A DNA stretch of 64,000 nt from Ignavibacteriales bacterium (lineage in GTDB: Bacteria; Bacteroidota; Ignavibacteria; Ignavibacteriales; SURF-24). The stretch spans positions 1-64,000 of the forward strand of contig QZKB01000159.1 in the NCBI GenBank assembly GCA_003599415.1, read 5' to 3'. The stretch's first letter is position 1, and each line of letters starts with the position of its first letter. The notes beneath the pieces were generated by a model that searched no databases, was not told where the DNA came from, and saw nothing but the letters and a program-made list of their open reading frames with translations. The position numbers and the translations under genes were made by a program. Shown in pieces: positions 14,350 through 23,806 of the stretch.

Positions 14350-17004
14350 ATGAACAAGACGTTGGTTACTTTGTTTTTTCTACTGGTTACATTAACCATC
14401 ACCGGGCAGAATTATAAAAAGGTGAAATATTATTTTAATGATTCAAATGATCTGAAAAGGATTAGTTTATTTGGAGTAGCTGTTGACGACGGAAAAATTG
14501 ATGTGAAGGAAAAATCCCTGACAATGTTTATTAGCGATGATGAGTTTAGAAAACTGTCTCAGCTTAATTTAAAAAATGAAATCATTATTGATGACTGGTT
14601 CAAAGAGTATAAAAAATTATCCACGCAGGATTTTGTAGATGAAAAACTAGAGTTGAAAAAAAGCCGGGAAATTTATGGTGTTAAAAGTTTTGGCTATGGT
14701 TCAATGGGCGGGTTTTACACGTTGCAGGAAATTCTGAACAAGCTTGATACTATGTTTTTGAATTATCCTAACATAATTACACAGAAATTCCAGATTGGAA
14801 CTACCGTGGAGAACAGACCTATATATGTCATAAAGATTTCTGATAACCCAAATGTAAACGAAGATGAACCGGAAGTATTTTTCAGTGCATTAACACACGC
14901 AAGAGAACCCGAAAGTATGATGGTTTTAATGTACTATATGTACTACCTGCTTGAAAATTACGGAACGGATCCGGAAGTAACTTATCTTGTAGATAACAGG
15001 CAGATCTATTTTGTGCCCGTAGTTAATCCTGACGGGTATGAGTATAACAGGATTACAAATCCTTCCGGTGGAGGTATGTACCGTAAAAACAAGAGAAGTC
15101 CAAATGGTATTGATTTGAATAGAAATTTCGGTTATAAGTGGGGATATGATAATACAGGTTCAAGTAATATTCCTGCAGATGAAACTTACAGAGGTGCATC
15201 CGCTTTTTCCGAACCTGAAACTCAGGCCATAAGAGATTTTTGCCTTGTACATAACTTTAAAACAGCACTTAATTATCACACGTATGGCAACTTGTTAATT
15301 TTCCCATGGGGATATGTTAATCAGGAAACCGCAGACTCATCTTACTTTAGAGAATTTGCAGGTGATATGACTAAATTTAATAATTATACCTGGGGAACAA
15401 GCGGTGGGGTTCTTTATAACACTAACGGAGATGTTGATGACTGGATGTATGGCGAACAAACAGCTAAGTCAAAAGTTTTATCTATGACACCGGAAGTTGG
15501 CTCAACAGGTTTCTGGCCGGTCAAATCTCTTATTTTTCCATTAGCTGAAGAAAATCTAAAACCAAATTTATATTTAACTTGGGTTGCAGACGGATATGTT
15601 TCTTTAAAATCATATTCTCTCAGTCAGCAATATTTTAATCCGGGAGATGAAGCCCAGTTAACTGTAAAAATAAAAAATAAAGGTCTGGCTAATTCAGACA
15701 ATATCTCAGTTCAGTTAAAAGCGCTTTCAGAAGATGTATCCGTAACCAATACCACACAGAATGTTAATCAAATTGGTTCTGGTGAAGAATTTAGTTTAGA
15801 GACTCCTTTTAGTTTCTCAATTTCTCAGAATATCTCATCTGTTAAAAAAGTAAATTTACTTTTAGCAGTTTATAATGGTTCAGTTCCAATGGCAGCAGAT
15901 ACAATAAGCTTCACCATCGGAACTCCACAGTATTTCTTTAATGATACGACTGATAATCTTACAACCTTATGGAATGCAAATACATGGGCTGCTACAACGT
16001 CGGTTTATTATTCGGCACCAAATTGTTATACTGATAGTAAGAATGGATTATATGCAAACAATGCCAACAATTCAATTACATTAAAGAATGAAATTGACCT
16101 TAACCAGGCTCATAACCCTACATTAAGTTTTTATACGAAATTTGATATTGAATCCCAGTGGGATTACGGACAGGTTAAATTCTCTACAAATAATGGTTCA
16201 AGCTGGTTTAGTTTACCCGGCAAATATAATCATTTGGGTACAGGTTCATTTCAGCCAAACAACGAATATCTTTACGACGGAAAGAAAGATGAATGGATTA
16301 GGGAAGAAATTGATCTTTCTTCCTTATCAGGTAAAAAGATTAAAATGCGATTTGAATTTCATTCTGATTCGTACGAACAGAGAGATGGCTGGTATGTTGA
16401 TGATATAGAAATTTACCAGTATATGATTCTTCCTGTTGAATTGTCTTCTTTTACCGTAGCAGCAGGCGAAAACTCAGTTCTGCTTAATTGGTCCACGGCA
16501 AGTGAAATTAATAACCAGGGATTTTTTATCCAGAGGTCTCCTGACAAACTTAACTGGAACAACCTGCAATTTATAAACGGAAAAGGTACAACAAGTAATT
16601 ATTCCGATTATCAATATGTGGACAGATCTCCGTTAAATGGAAAATCGTATTACAGGTTAATACAACAGGATTTGGATGGAACACAAAAAATTCTCAAATC
16701 AATTGAAGTAAACTTTACTGTAAAAATAAAATTTTCACTTGAACAAAACTATCCGAATCCTTTTAACCCGGTTACGGTTATAAAGTACTCAATACCTAAC
16801 AGCAATTCTGAAAATGGAATGAAAGTGCAGCTTAAGGTATATGATCTTCTTGGAAATGAAGTTGCCGTTTTAGTGAACGGGTTTAATCAACCAGGAAATT
16901 ACAGTGTTAAATTTAGTGCTCAGCAATTGCCTTCGGGTATCTACATATATCAGTTGAAAGCCGGAGAATTTTTAACATCAAGAAAAATGACATTAATAAA
17001 ATAA
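14350..17004 (+). CDS. secreted M14 zinc carboxypeptidase with T9SS sorting domain
   Basis: An 884-residue exported enzyme. Signal peptide 1-20 (MNKTLVTLFFLLVTLTITGQ). A peptidase M14 domain spans about 110-415: zinc ligands His183 and Glu186 (HARE) and His310 (NYHTYG), RNxxP-like RKNKRSPNGIDLNRNFGYKW, and candidate catalytic Glu in MTPEVGS. Then come a CARDB-like beta-domain (about 420-520), a MAM/jelly-roll-type domain (about 540-695, ending GWYVDDIEIYQ), a linker domain LPVELSSFTVAAGENSVLLN, and the T9SS type A sorting domain from about 797 (LEQNYPNPFNPVTVIKYSIP). It removes C-terminal residues from peptides outside the cell or on its surface. Confidence 0.95.
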   Translation: MNKTLVTLFFLLVTLTITGQNYKKVKYYFNDSNDLKRISLFGVAVDDGKIDVKEKSLTMFISDDEFRKLSQLNLKNEIIIDDWFKEYKKLSTQDFVDEKLELKKSREIYGVKSFGYGSMGGFYTLQEILNKLDTMFLNYPNIITQKFQIGTTVENRPIYVIKISDNPNVNEDEPEVFFSALTHAREPESMMVLMYYMYYLLENYGTDPEVTYLVDNRQIYFVPVVNPDGYEYNRITNPSGGGMYRKNKRSPNGIDLNRNFGYKWGYDNTGSSNIPADETYRGASAFSEPETQAIRDFCLVHNFKTALNYHTYGNLLIFPWGYVNQETADSSYFREFAGDMTKFNNYTWGTSGGVLYNTNGDVDDWMYGEQTAKSKVLSMTPEVGSTGFWPVKSLIFPLAEENLKPNLYLTWVADGYVSLKSYSLSQQYFNPGDEAQLTVKIKNKGLANSDNISVQLKALSEDVSVTNTTQNVNQIGSGEEFSLETPFSFSISQNISSVKKVNLLLAVYNGSVPMAADTISFTIGTPQYFFNDTTDNLTTLWNANTWAATTSVYYSAPNCYTDSKNGLYANNANNSITLKNEIDLNQAHNPTLSFYTKFDIESQWDYGQVKFSTNNGSSWFSLPGKYNHLGTGSFQPNNEYLYDGKKDEWIREEIDLSSLSGKKIKMRFEFHSDSYEQRDGWYVDDIEIYQYMILPVELSSFTVAAGENSVLLNWSTASEINNQGFFIQRSPDKLNWNNLQFINGKGTTSNYSDYQYVDRSPLNGKSYYRLIQQDLDGTQKILKSIEVNFTVKIKFSLEQNYPNPFNPVTVIKYSIPNSNSENGMKVQLKVYDLLGNEVAVLVNGFNQPGNYSVKFSAQQLPSGIYIYQLKAGEFLTSRKMTLIK

Positions 17005-17042
17005 TTAACTGGTGTAAAAATTAAAGAGTAATTTTAACTAAG

Positions 17043-17072
17043 TTGGAATCGGGAAGAATAACCCGACTCCAA
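17043..17072 (+). terminator. terminator of the carboxypeptidase gene
   Basis: TTGGAATCGGG (17043-17053) pairs with CCCGACTCCAA (17062-17072), 10 of 11 positions, loop of 8 nt, followed by a T-rich run (TATTTTTCTTTT). A clear Rho-independent terminator 38 nt after the stop codon. Confidence 0.8.
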
Positions 17073-17155
17073 TTTAGTCCTATTTTTCTTTTAAGGAGTG
17101 AAATATCGGTTATTTTAAGAGAATATGCCGGTTAAGGGCTTAAAGTATAAATCCC

Positions 17156-17186
17156 TTGCTTATTCAGATATTATTGCTTAGCTTTG
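17156..17186 (+). promoter_or_regulatory. candidate Bacteroidota-type promoter for the rimP operon
   Basis: TTG at 17156-17158, then 20 nt, then TAGCTTTG at 17179-17186. This matches the -33 TTG / -7 TAnnTTTG pattern known for the primary sigma factor of Bacteroidota. The predicted transcript start, near 17192, falls just before the hairpin at 17198. The motif is short and could occur by chance in AT-rich DNA. Confidence 0.4.
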
Positions 17187-17197
17187 AAACGTGAATT

Positions 17198-17219
17198 CGC
17201 CCCTTAGAGGGCGTTTTTT
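17198..17219 (+). terminator. terminator-like hairpin directly before rimP
   Basis: CGCCC (17198-17202), loop CTTAGA, GGGCG (17209-17213), followed by six T. This is a textbook intrinsic terminator shape, ending only 6 nt before the rimP ATG at 17226. The only purine-rich stretch near the start (GAGGG) lies inside the stem, so folding would hide any ribosome binding site. It may be an attenuator or 5'-UTR control element for the operon. Confidence 0.65.
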
Positions 17220-17225
17220 ATTACT

Positions 17226-17678
17226 ATGAATATATTACTTAAAAACATAACCGAATTTGCCGACCGGATAACCCAAGATTTGGACCTGCTTCTTATTGAC
17301 GTTATAATTCGTGGTGATGAAAGAAACAGAGTCATTGAAATATTTATTGATGGTGAAATGGGTATTTCTGCTGAGACGTGTGCGGAAGTTTGCAGTAAAA
17401 TAAAAGAAATGATAGATGAACAGGATCTTATAAAAGGCAAATACCGACTTGAAGTGTCTTCACCCGGCATAGACAGATCCCTTAAATTCCTGAGACAATA
17501 TCCCAAGCATATTAAAAGAAAATTTGAAATTGTTTATGTGGAAGGCGAGTCGACAATTAAACTTATGGCAAACCTGTTGAAAATTGATGGAGAAGATCTT
17601 TTCTTTTTCGATGGAAAAAAAGAATTGGCAATAAATTTTAACAAAATAAAGTCAGCTAAAGTACAAATCAGTTTTTGA
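17226..17678 (+). CDS. rimP: ribosome maturation factor RimP
   Basis: A 150-residue RimP, required for 30S subunit maturation. N-terminal domain: DLLLIDVIIRGDERNRVIEI and FIDGEMGISAETCAEVCSKI, with the conserved KYRLEVSSPGIDRSLK (about 75-90). The C-terminal Sm-like domain includes RKFEIVYVEG. Its place directly before nusA is the canonical order. First gene of the operon; its start lacks a free Shine-Dalgarno sequence and follows a terminator-like hairpin. Confidence 0.95.
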   Translation: MNILLKNITEFADRITQDLDLLLIDVIIRGDERNRVIEIFIDGEMGISAETCAEVCSKIKEMIDEQDLIKGKYRLEVSSPGIDRSLKFLRQYPKHIKRKFEIVYVEGESTIKLMANLLKIDGEDLFFFDGKKELAINFNKIKSAKVQISF

Positions 17679-17693
17679 ACTGGAGGATAGAAT

Positions 17694-18941
17694 ATGAACA
17701 GTGAAATAGTAGAATCGTTTTCCGCGATGGTAAGAGAGAAGAGCATCGACAAGGATGTTCTTGCCGGAATTATCGAGGAAATATTTGGTATAATGGTAAA
17801 GAAAAAATATGGGCTTGAAGCGAACTATGATGTTGTTGTTAATATGGATAAGGGTGATATAGAAATATTTCTTGAAAAACAGATTGTTGATACGGTTGTT
17901 GATCCTAATACCGAAATTGGAATTGATGAACTTAATAAACGCGGGAACGATGAAGAACTTGAAGTTGGCGAAGCTTTTGTCGAAAAACTTGAACTGAACT
18001 CCTTTGGTAGAAGACTGATTAACCTTGCAAGGCAAAGCCTTAACCAGAAGATAAGAGAAATTGAAAAAGATGTGGTTTATAACGAGTACAGTGATATGCT
18101 CGGTGAAATTGTTGTTGGTGATATTTACCAGGTTAGAAAGAATGATATCTTAGTTAACCATAATAAAAATGAATTAATCCTTCCGCGCAATGAACAAATA
18201 CCAAGAGAAAAATACAGGAAGGGTGAAACAGTCAGAGCAATTGTTAAAGAAGTTAAGAAAACTCCTAACGGACCGGTTATAATAATTTCACGTGCAGATA
18301 ATCTTTTCCTCCAGAGATTATTTGAAATTGAAATTCCTGAAATCTACGACGGAGTTATTGAAATAAAGAGCATTGCAAGAGAACCCGGTGAAAGAGCTAA
18401 AGTTGCCGTTGAATCCCAGGATACAAGAATTGATGCCGTAGGCGCATGCGTTGGAATGAAAGGTGTTCGAATTCATGCGATAGTCAGAGAACTTAATAAT
18501 GAAAACATTGATGTTATTAATTACTCGGCAGAACCTGAAGTTTATATTTTGCGTTCGCTGGCTCCCGCAAAGCTTAAATCTATTTCAATTGATAAGAAGA
18601 ATAAGAAAGCAACCATAGTTGCAGATAGTGACCAGGTTTCTATTATTGTCGGAAGAGGTGGAGTTAATATTCGCCTTGCCATTAAGCTTACTGGTTATGA
18701 AATTGATGTTATAAGAGAAGAAAAAGCTTACGAGGATTACGAAGAAGATATTGAACTGGTTGATCTTAAAGAAGAACTTGGTGATGATGTTGTTGAAATA
18801 CTCATTAATCATCGTTTTGATACGGCGATTGAAGTTCTTACTGCAACACCGGATAAACTAAAAGAAATTACAGAACTTAGTGAAGAAAAATTAACTGAAG
18901 TAATTGAGATAATTAAAAACCAGTTCGAAGAAGAAGAATAA
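17694..18941 (+). CDS. nusA: transcription termination/antitermination factor NusA
   Basis: A 415-residue NusA, an RNA-polymerase-associated factor that modulates pausing, termination and antitermination. N-terminal domain 1-130 (IVESFSAMVREKSIDKDVLA), S1 domain about 135-200 (GEIVVGDIYQVRKNDILVN), then two KH domains: VGACVGMKGVRIHAIVRELN (about 255) and IIVGRGGVNIRLAIKLTGYE (about 320). A short acidic, helical C-terminal tail (LSEEKLTEVIEIIKNQFEEE) replaces the long repeats of E. coli NusA, as in many non-proteobacteria. Ribosome binding site GGAGG; 15 nt after rimP. Confidence 0.96.
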   Translation: MNSEIVESFSAMVREKSIDKDVLAGIIEEIFGIMVKKKYGLEANYDVVVNMDKGDIEIFLEKQIVDTVVDPNTEIGIDELNKRGNDEELEVGEAFVEKLELNSFGRRLINLARQSLNQKIREIEKDVVYNEYSDMLGEIVVGDIYQVRKNDILVNHNKNELILPRNEQIPREKYRKGETVRAIVKEVKKTPNGPVIIISRADNLFLQRLFEIEIPEIYDGVIEIKSIAREPGERAKVAVESQDTRIDAVGACVGMKGVRIHAIVRELNNENIDVINYSAEPEVYILRSLAPAKLKSISIDKKNKKATIVADSDQVSIIVGRGGVNIRLAIKLTGYEIDVIREEKAYEDYEEDIELVDLKEELGDDVVEILINHRFDTAIEVLTATPDKLKEITELSEEKLTEVIEIIKNQFEEEE

Positions 18942-19011
18942 TTAATTACAGATTTCCAATTACTGTAACTCTTTTTATTGTAATTGAAAATCTGAAAGCT
19001 AAAGGAAAGAT

Positions 19012-21726
19012 ATGTCCGAAGACCTAAAATCAAAAAAGCTGAGAATCTACAAATTTGCATCGGAATTTAATCTGTCCGCAGATTCTTTAGTTGAATTCCT
19101 GCAGAAAAAAGGTTACGACGTTAAATCTCATATGTCCGCTCTTACAGATGAAATGATTGCTGATGTTCAGAATCATTTTAAGAAGGATATTGAAAAAGCT
19201 GAGAAACACTATCGTAAAATTTCGGAATTCCAGAAGAAAAGAACTGAAAGAGCTGAACACGAAAAGAAAGATGAGGTAACGGCAGAAGAGGCTCCTGTTA
19301 TTACAGAACCCGTTGCCGAAGTTGAAGAACCTGTAGTTGAAGAAGTGGTTGAAGAAGTTAAGCAGGTAGAAGAAAAAACTCCGGTTGAAGAAGTTGTTGT
19401 TGAAGAAAAAGTAGTTGAAGCCGAGCCGGTAATTGAAGTAGTTCCTCCGGTTGTCCAGGAAGCTCCTGTACAAGAAATTGCAGAAGAACAGGAAAAACCT
19501 GAAGTAGTAGTCTTCCAGACGAAATCCGAGAAAGAAGTAAAACAGCGCAAAGGTCTTACAATAATCGGTAAGATTGATCTTGGCAAGGATACTAAAAAGG
19601 AAAAAGCAAAAGCTCCTGCTGAAAAACCAGCAAAAGAAGCTGTGCCTGAAAAAGCTAAAGGAGCAGAAGAACGTGTAACTGAAAAAGCAGCTGTTTCCAA
19701 AGAAGAAGCTGACCAGGAAGCTGCTAAAAAGAAAAAGAAAAAACCTAAAGCCAAAAAGAAAGTAAAGGCAGAAACCGTTGAAGATCCTACAGCGGTTAAA
19801 AAGAAGAAATTTAAACGTGTTGAAGTTGATTCCAAAGAAGTTGAAGAAGCAATAAAAAGAACAATGCTTAGCATTGAAGATTCGGCTGTTGCCGAGCGCG
19901 CTTCAACAAGAAAGAGAAAGAAGAAAGAAAAACTTGAAATACAGGAAAAGAAATTAGAAGAACAGCTTGCAGAACAATCAAAGATTAAAGTAACTGAGTA
20001 CATCCAGGTTAATGAACTGGCAAATTTAATGCACGTTTCTGTAAGTGAAGTAATTCAAAAATGTATTGGTCTTGGTTTAATGGTTTCCATAAATCAACGT
20101 CTTGATCTGGAAACAATTACACTTGTTGCCGATGAATTCGGTTTTGAAGTTGAGTCCCAGGAAGAATATTCATCTGATGAACTTGCAGATACACCTGATG
20201 AAGAATCGACATTAAAATTCCGTCCACCGGTTGTAACCATTATGGGTCACGTTGATCATGGAAAAACTTCTTTGCTTGACAGGATTAGACAGACAAATGT
20301 TGTTGCGGGTGAATCCGGCGGTATAACACAGCACATTGGTGCATACCAGGTTCAGGTTAACGGAAAATTTATAACATTCTTAGATACTCCCGGTCACGAA
20401 GCATTTACGGCAATGCGTGCCCGTGGCGCCAACGCGACAGATATAGTTGTGCTTGTTGTCGCTGCAGATGATGCAGTGATGCCTCAGACAGTTGAAGCAA
20501 TAAACCATGCACAGGCAGCAAATGTGCCTATTATAATTGCAATTAATAAAATTGATAAACCCGGCAGTAACATTGATAAAATAAGGCAGCAGCTTGCCGA
20601 TAGAAATATTCTTGTTGAAGACTGGGGTGGTAAATACCAGTGCGTACAGCTTTCTGCAAAAACAGGTGTTAACATTGATGAATTACTTGAGAAAATTTTG
20701 CTTGAAGCTGAAGTGCTTGATCTTAAAGCAAATCCTGACAGGCATGCACGCGGTACCGTACTTGAAGCCCAGCTTGATAAAGGCCGCGGTATAACTGCAA
20801 CAATACTTGTTCAAAAGGGCACATTAAAAATTGGTGATCCGTTTGTTGCAGGTGTTAACCACGGACGTGTCCGTGCAATGTTTGACGAAAGGAATAATAA
20901 AGTTACTGTTGCAACGCCTTCTACACCGGTGTTGGTTCTTGGCTTTGAAGGCGCCCCGCAAGCCGGAGATACATTTGTAATAGTAGATTCTGAAAGGGCT
21001 GCAAGAGAAGTAAGTATTAAGCGCCAGCAGTTGAAACGTGAACAGGACCAGAGACAGATGAGACACATTACTCTTGATGAAATTGCTCATCAGATTAGTA
21101 TTGGCGGTGTTAAAGAATTGCCGTTGATTGTTAAAGGTGATGTGGACGGTTCTGTGGAAGCGCTGTCTGATTCTTTAATGAAATTATCTACTGAAGAAGT
21201 GATTGTTAAAGTTATACACAAAGGTGTTGGTCAGATATCCGAGGGTGACGTTTTATTAGCTACTGCATCTAAAGCAATTATTATCGGATTCCATGTCAGG
21301 CCAAATATAAATGCCCGCAAACTTGCCGAATCAGAAAAAGTAGATATAAGACTTTACAACGTAATTTATGATACCATAAATGAAATTAAGTCGGCACTTG
21401 AAGGATTATTATCACCGGTTATCTCCGAAGAAATAACTGCTTCTGTTGAAGTAAGAGAAATCTTTAAGGTTCCAAAAGTGGGAACAGTGGCTGGTTGTTA
21501 TGTACTTGAAGGAAAGATTCAGAGAATAAATAAAATAAGACTTATCAGGCAGGGCATTGTAACATTCGAAGGTGAGCTTGCATCTCTTAAACGCTTTAAG
21601 GATGATGTTAAAGAAGTTGATGCCGGTTACGAATGTGGTTTAAGCATACATAACTTTAACGATATTAAAATTGGTGATATAGTAGAATCTTATAAATTAA
21701 TTGAAACGAAAAAGAAATTATCATAA
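19012..21726 (+). CDS. infB: translation initiation factor IF-2
   Basis: A 904-residue IF-2, the GTPase that places initiator tRNA on the 30S subunit. An N-terminal IF2_N-like helix bundle (RIYKFASEFNLSADSLVEFL) is followed by a long low-complexity linker (about 60-320) made of Val/Glu/Pro then Lys/Ala/Glu runs, and a second IF2_N segment (about 328-375). The GTPase domain has G1 GHVDHGKT at 412-419, G3 DTPGHEA, G4 NKID and G5 SAK. Domains II-IV follow to the end (VGTVAGCYVLEGKIQR). The stop overlaps the rbfA start by one base (TAATG). Confidence 0.97.
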   Translation: MSEDLKSKKLRIYKFASEFNLSADSLVEFLQKKGYDVKSHMSALTDEMIADVQNHFKKDIEKAEKHYRKISEFQKKRTERAEHEKKDEVTAEEAPVITEPVAEVEEPVVEEVVEEVKQVEEKTPVEEVVVEEKVVEAEPVIEVVPPVVQEAPVQEIAEEQEKPEVVVFQTKSEKEVKQRKGLTIIGKIDLGKDTKKEKAKAPAEKPAKEAVPEKAKGAEERVTEKAAVSKEEADQEAAKKKKKKPKAKKKVKAETVEDPTAVKKKKFKRVEVDSKEVEEAIKRTMLSIEDSAVAERASTRKRKKKEKLEIQEKKLEEQLAEQSKIKVTEYIQVNELANLMHVSVSEVIQKCIGLGLMVSINQRLDLETITLVADEFGFEVESQEEYSSDELADTPDEESTLKFRPPVVTIMGHVDHGKTSLLDRIRQTNVVAGESGGITQHIGAYQVQVNGKFITFLDTPGHEAFTAMRARGANATDIVVLVVAADDAVMPQTVEAINHAQAANVPIIIAINKIDKPGSNIDKIRQQLADRNILVEDWGGKYQCVQLSAKTGVNIDELLEKILLEAEVLDLKANPDRHARGTVLEAQLDKGRGITATILVQKGTLKIGDPFVAGVNHGRVRAMFDERNNKVTVATPSTPVLVLGFEGAPQAGDTFVIVDSERAAREVSIKRQQLKREQDQRQMRHITLDEIAHQISIGGVKELPLIVKGDVDGSVEALSDSLMKLSTEEVIVKVIHKGVGQISEGDVLLATASKAIIIGFHVRPNINARKLAESEKVDIRLYNVIYDTINEIKSALEGLLSPVISEEITASVEVREIFKVPKVGTVAGCYVLEGKIQRINKIRLIRQGIVTFEGELASLKRFKDDVKEVDAGYECGLSIHNFNDIKIGDIVESYKLIETKKKLS

Positions 21727-22085
21727 TGGCTTCATTCAGAAAAGAAAAAGTTGCCAAGCTGTTAAAAGAAGAAATAAGTTTAATATTTCAGAACAAGCTT
21801 AAAGATCCGGCCTTTGGTTTAATAACTATTACAAACGTTACCATTAGCCCCGATCTTAGAATTGCCAAAGTATATTTTTCCGTTTATGAGCGCGGTAAAA
21901 GAAAACTTGTTGTTGAAAAAATTGACGAAGTAAAAGCACTGATACGCAGTGAACTTGCACACAGAATTCAGCTTCGCTTTACTCCTGAGCTGGAATTCTT
22001 TCTTGATGATACGCTTGACTACGTTGAGAAAATTGAAGGACTATTTAAAAAGATACACGAGAATGATAAACCGGCTGAATTGTAA
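21726..22085 (+). CDS. rbfA: 30S ribosome-binding factor RbfA
   Basis: A 119-residue single KH-fold protein needed for 16S rRNA 5'-end maturation and cold adaptation. Typical features are the start KVAKLLKEEISLIFQNKLKD, LITITNVTISPDLRIAKVYF, and the C-terminal LRFTPELEFFLDDTLDYVEK. Translationally coupled to infB through a TAATG overlap, and overlapping the truB start downstream. Length is normal for the family. Confidence 0.95.
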   Translation: MASFRKEKVAKLLKEEISLIFQNKLKDPAFGLITITNVTISPDLRIAKVYFSVYERGKRKLVVEKIDEVKALIRSELAHRIQLRFTPELEFFLDDTLDYVEKIEGLFKKIHENDKPAEL

Positions 22086-22782
22086 TCTTGCTGATGCTGA
22101 TTTCGAAAAAGGTGAAGTACTGCTTATTGATAAAGAAGTAAAACGTCCCTCTTTCAGTATCATTTATAAATTGCGTAAAGCGATTGGTGTAAAAAAAATA
22201 GGGCACGCCGGCACTCTCGATCCATTCGCTTCCGGATTATTAATTGTGTGCACCGGCAAAAAGACAAAAGAAATTGATTCGTTCCAGGGACTTGAGAAAA
22301 CTTATACCGGTACAATTATGTTAGGTAAGAAAACCCGGTCGATGGATTCTGAAACCGAAGTGCTGGAATGTAAAAGTCTTGATGGAATTGACGAGCAGAA
22401 AATTATAGAAGCCAAAGAATCATTTGTTGGCAATATTCTACAATTGCCGCCAATGTACTCGGCGGTTAAACATAAAGGCAAAGCGCTTTACAAGTACGCA
22501 AGAAAAGGTGTGGAAATAAAACGCGAACCAAGAGAAGTGAAAGTAAAAAGTTTTAAAATAACCGGAATCAATTTACCGGAAGTTCATTTTGAAATTACTT
22601 GTTCTAAAGGAACTTATGTAAGAGTACTTGCAAATGATCTTGGAGAAAAACTGTGCTGCGGAGGCTACTTAAGCAGTCTTCGGAGAACGGCTATCGGCGA
22701 TTTCAGGGTTGAGAATGCCTTTATGGTATATGATTTTATTGATATTTATAACGAAAGCAGAAAGCAGTTGGTTGAATGTTAA
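22063..22782 (+). CDS. truB: tRNA pseudouridine(55) synthase TruB
   Basis: A protein of 239 residues from the ATG at 22063, which overlaps rbfA by 23 nt. The frame is open further upstream to 21949, but those residues are out-of-frame rbfA and not TruB-like, so 22063 is the best start. It makes pseudouridine at position 55 of tRNA. Motifs: GEVLLIDKEVKRPSFSIIYK, catalytic KIGHAGTLDPFASGLLIVCT (Asp in GTLDPFA), YTGTIMLGKKTRSMDSETEV, LPPMYSAVKHKGKALYKYAR, CSKGTYVRVLANDLGEKL. No C-terminal PUA domain is evident, as in short TruB forms. Confidence 0.93.
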   Translation: MINRLNCNLADADFEKGEVLLIDKEVKRPSFSIIYKLRKAIGVKKIGHAGTLDPFASGLLIVCTGKKTKEIDSFQGLEKTYTGTIMLGKKTRSMDSETEVLECKSLDGIDEQKIIEAKESFVGNILQLPPMYSAVKHKGKALYKYARKGVEIKREPREVKVKSFKITGINLPEVHFEITCSKGTYVRVLANDLGEKLCCGGYLSSLRRTAIGDFRVENAFMVYDFIDIYNESRKQLVEC

Positions 22783-22817
22783 AGACGATTTCTTTAACCG
22801 AACCAATGAACTTATAG

Positions 22818-23756
22818 ATGAAAGTATTTAATAACATAGAACAGATTTCGAAAGACGTAAATACAGTTTTAACTATCGGAACGTTCGATGGTTTCCATAT
22901 CGGTCATCAGGAAATTATCCGTTCGGTTGTGGAAACCGCAGGGAAGCAAAACAGCAGGAGTTTTGTTATAACCTTTGAACCGCATCCGAGAAGTGTAGTA
23001 TCAAAAGATTACGATGTAAAACTGCTAACGACAATAAATGAAAAGCTTGAATTATTTGAAAAAGCCGGTATTGAAAATGTTCTTATAATAGACTTTACAA
23101 TGGAATTTTCTAAGCTTACTGCTGAAGAGTTTGTAAGCAGGTACCTTGTAAATAAAATTGGTATCAACAGCATTATACTTGGCCATGATCATAAACTTGG
23201 TAAAGACCGAGCGGGCGGTGAAGATAAAATTAAAGAACTTGGCGCAAAGTATAATTTCAATGTTGTACCTGTAAGCGCTGTTCAGATTGATGGTGAAATT
23301 GTAAGCAGCACTAAAGTAAGAAATGCTCTTTTAAATAGTGAACTTGATAAAGCAAATAAATTTCTTGGAAGAGATTATTCAATAAATGGTAAAATTGTTG
23401 AAGGCGCCAAACGCGGCAGAACGCTTGGCTTTCCTACTGCAAACATTAATCCAGATAATCCGAATAAGATTATTCCTTCCAACGGAATTTATTTTGTTGA
23501 GTGTTTTATAAGGAAACAGAAATATTTCGGATTATTAAATATCGGTACAAGACCGACATTTGATGATTCTGCAAAAGTGATACTGGAAGTGTATTTATAC
23601 GACTTTGCCGGTGATATTTACGGTGAAGATATTTCTGTGATTTTGTTGAAAAGAATGAGAGATGAACTAAAATACAATACTAAGGAAGAGCTTATTGCTC
23701 AAATGGAAAATGATAAACAAAACGGAATTGAATTAATAAAGAATATAAATAACTAA
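22818..23756 (+). CDS. ribF: bifunctional riboflavin kinase/FAD synthetase RibF
   Basis: A 312-residue RibF that phosphorylates riboflavin to FMN and adenylates it to FAD. N-terminal nucleotidyltransferase: TIGTFDGFHIGHQEII (HxGH motif), ILGHDHKLGKDRAGG, and the SSTKVRNALL motif. C-terminal flavokinase from about 185: GRTLGFPTANINP, YFGLLNIGTRPTFDD, VILEVYLYDFAGDIYGEDIS. Its position between truB and rpsO is common in bacteria. Full length, 35 nt after truB. Confidence 0.96.
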   Translation: MKVFNNIEQISKDVNTVLTIGTFDGFHIGHQEIIRSVVETAGKQNSRSFVITFEPHPRSVVSKDYDVKLLTTINEKLELFEKAGIENVLIIDFTMEFSKLTAEEFVSRYLVNKIGINSIILGHDHKLGKDRAGGEDKIKELGAKYNFNVVPVSAVQIDGEIVSSTKVRNALLNSELDKANKFLGRDYSINGKIVEGAKRGRTLGFPTANINPDNPNKIIPSNGIYFVECFIRKQKYFGLLNIGTRPTFDDSAKVILEVYLYDFAGDIYGEDISVILLKRMRDELKYNTKEELIAQMENDKQNGIELIKNINN

Positions 23757-23806
23757 TTTCTCCCGGATACGTCTGGGATTATATTAAAATATAAAGGAGT
23801 AACACA

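Noticed and set aside
19209-20003. 264-codon frame antisense to infB
   Set aside because: It is a by-product of the Lys/Glu/Val codon bias in the IF-2 linker; its product is an implausible Ser/Thr/Phe-rich string.
21949-22062. Upstream extension of truB
   Set aside because: These codons are out-of-frame rbfA and have no TruB similarity; ATG 22063 fits better.
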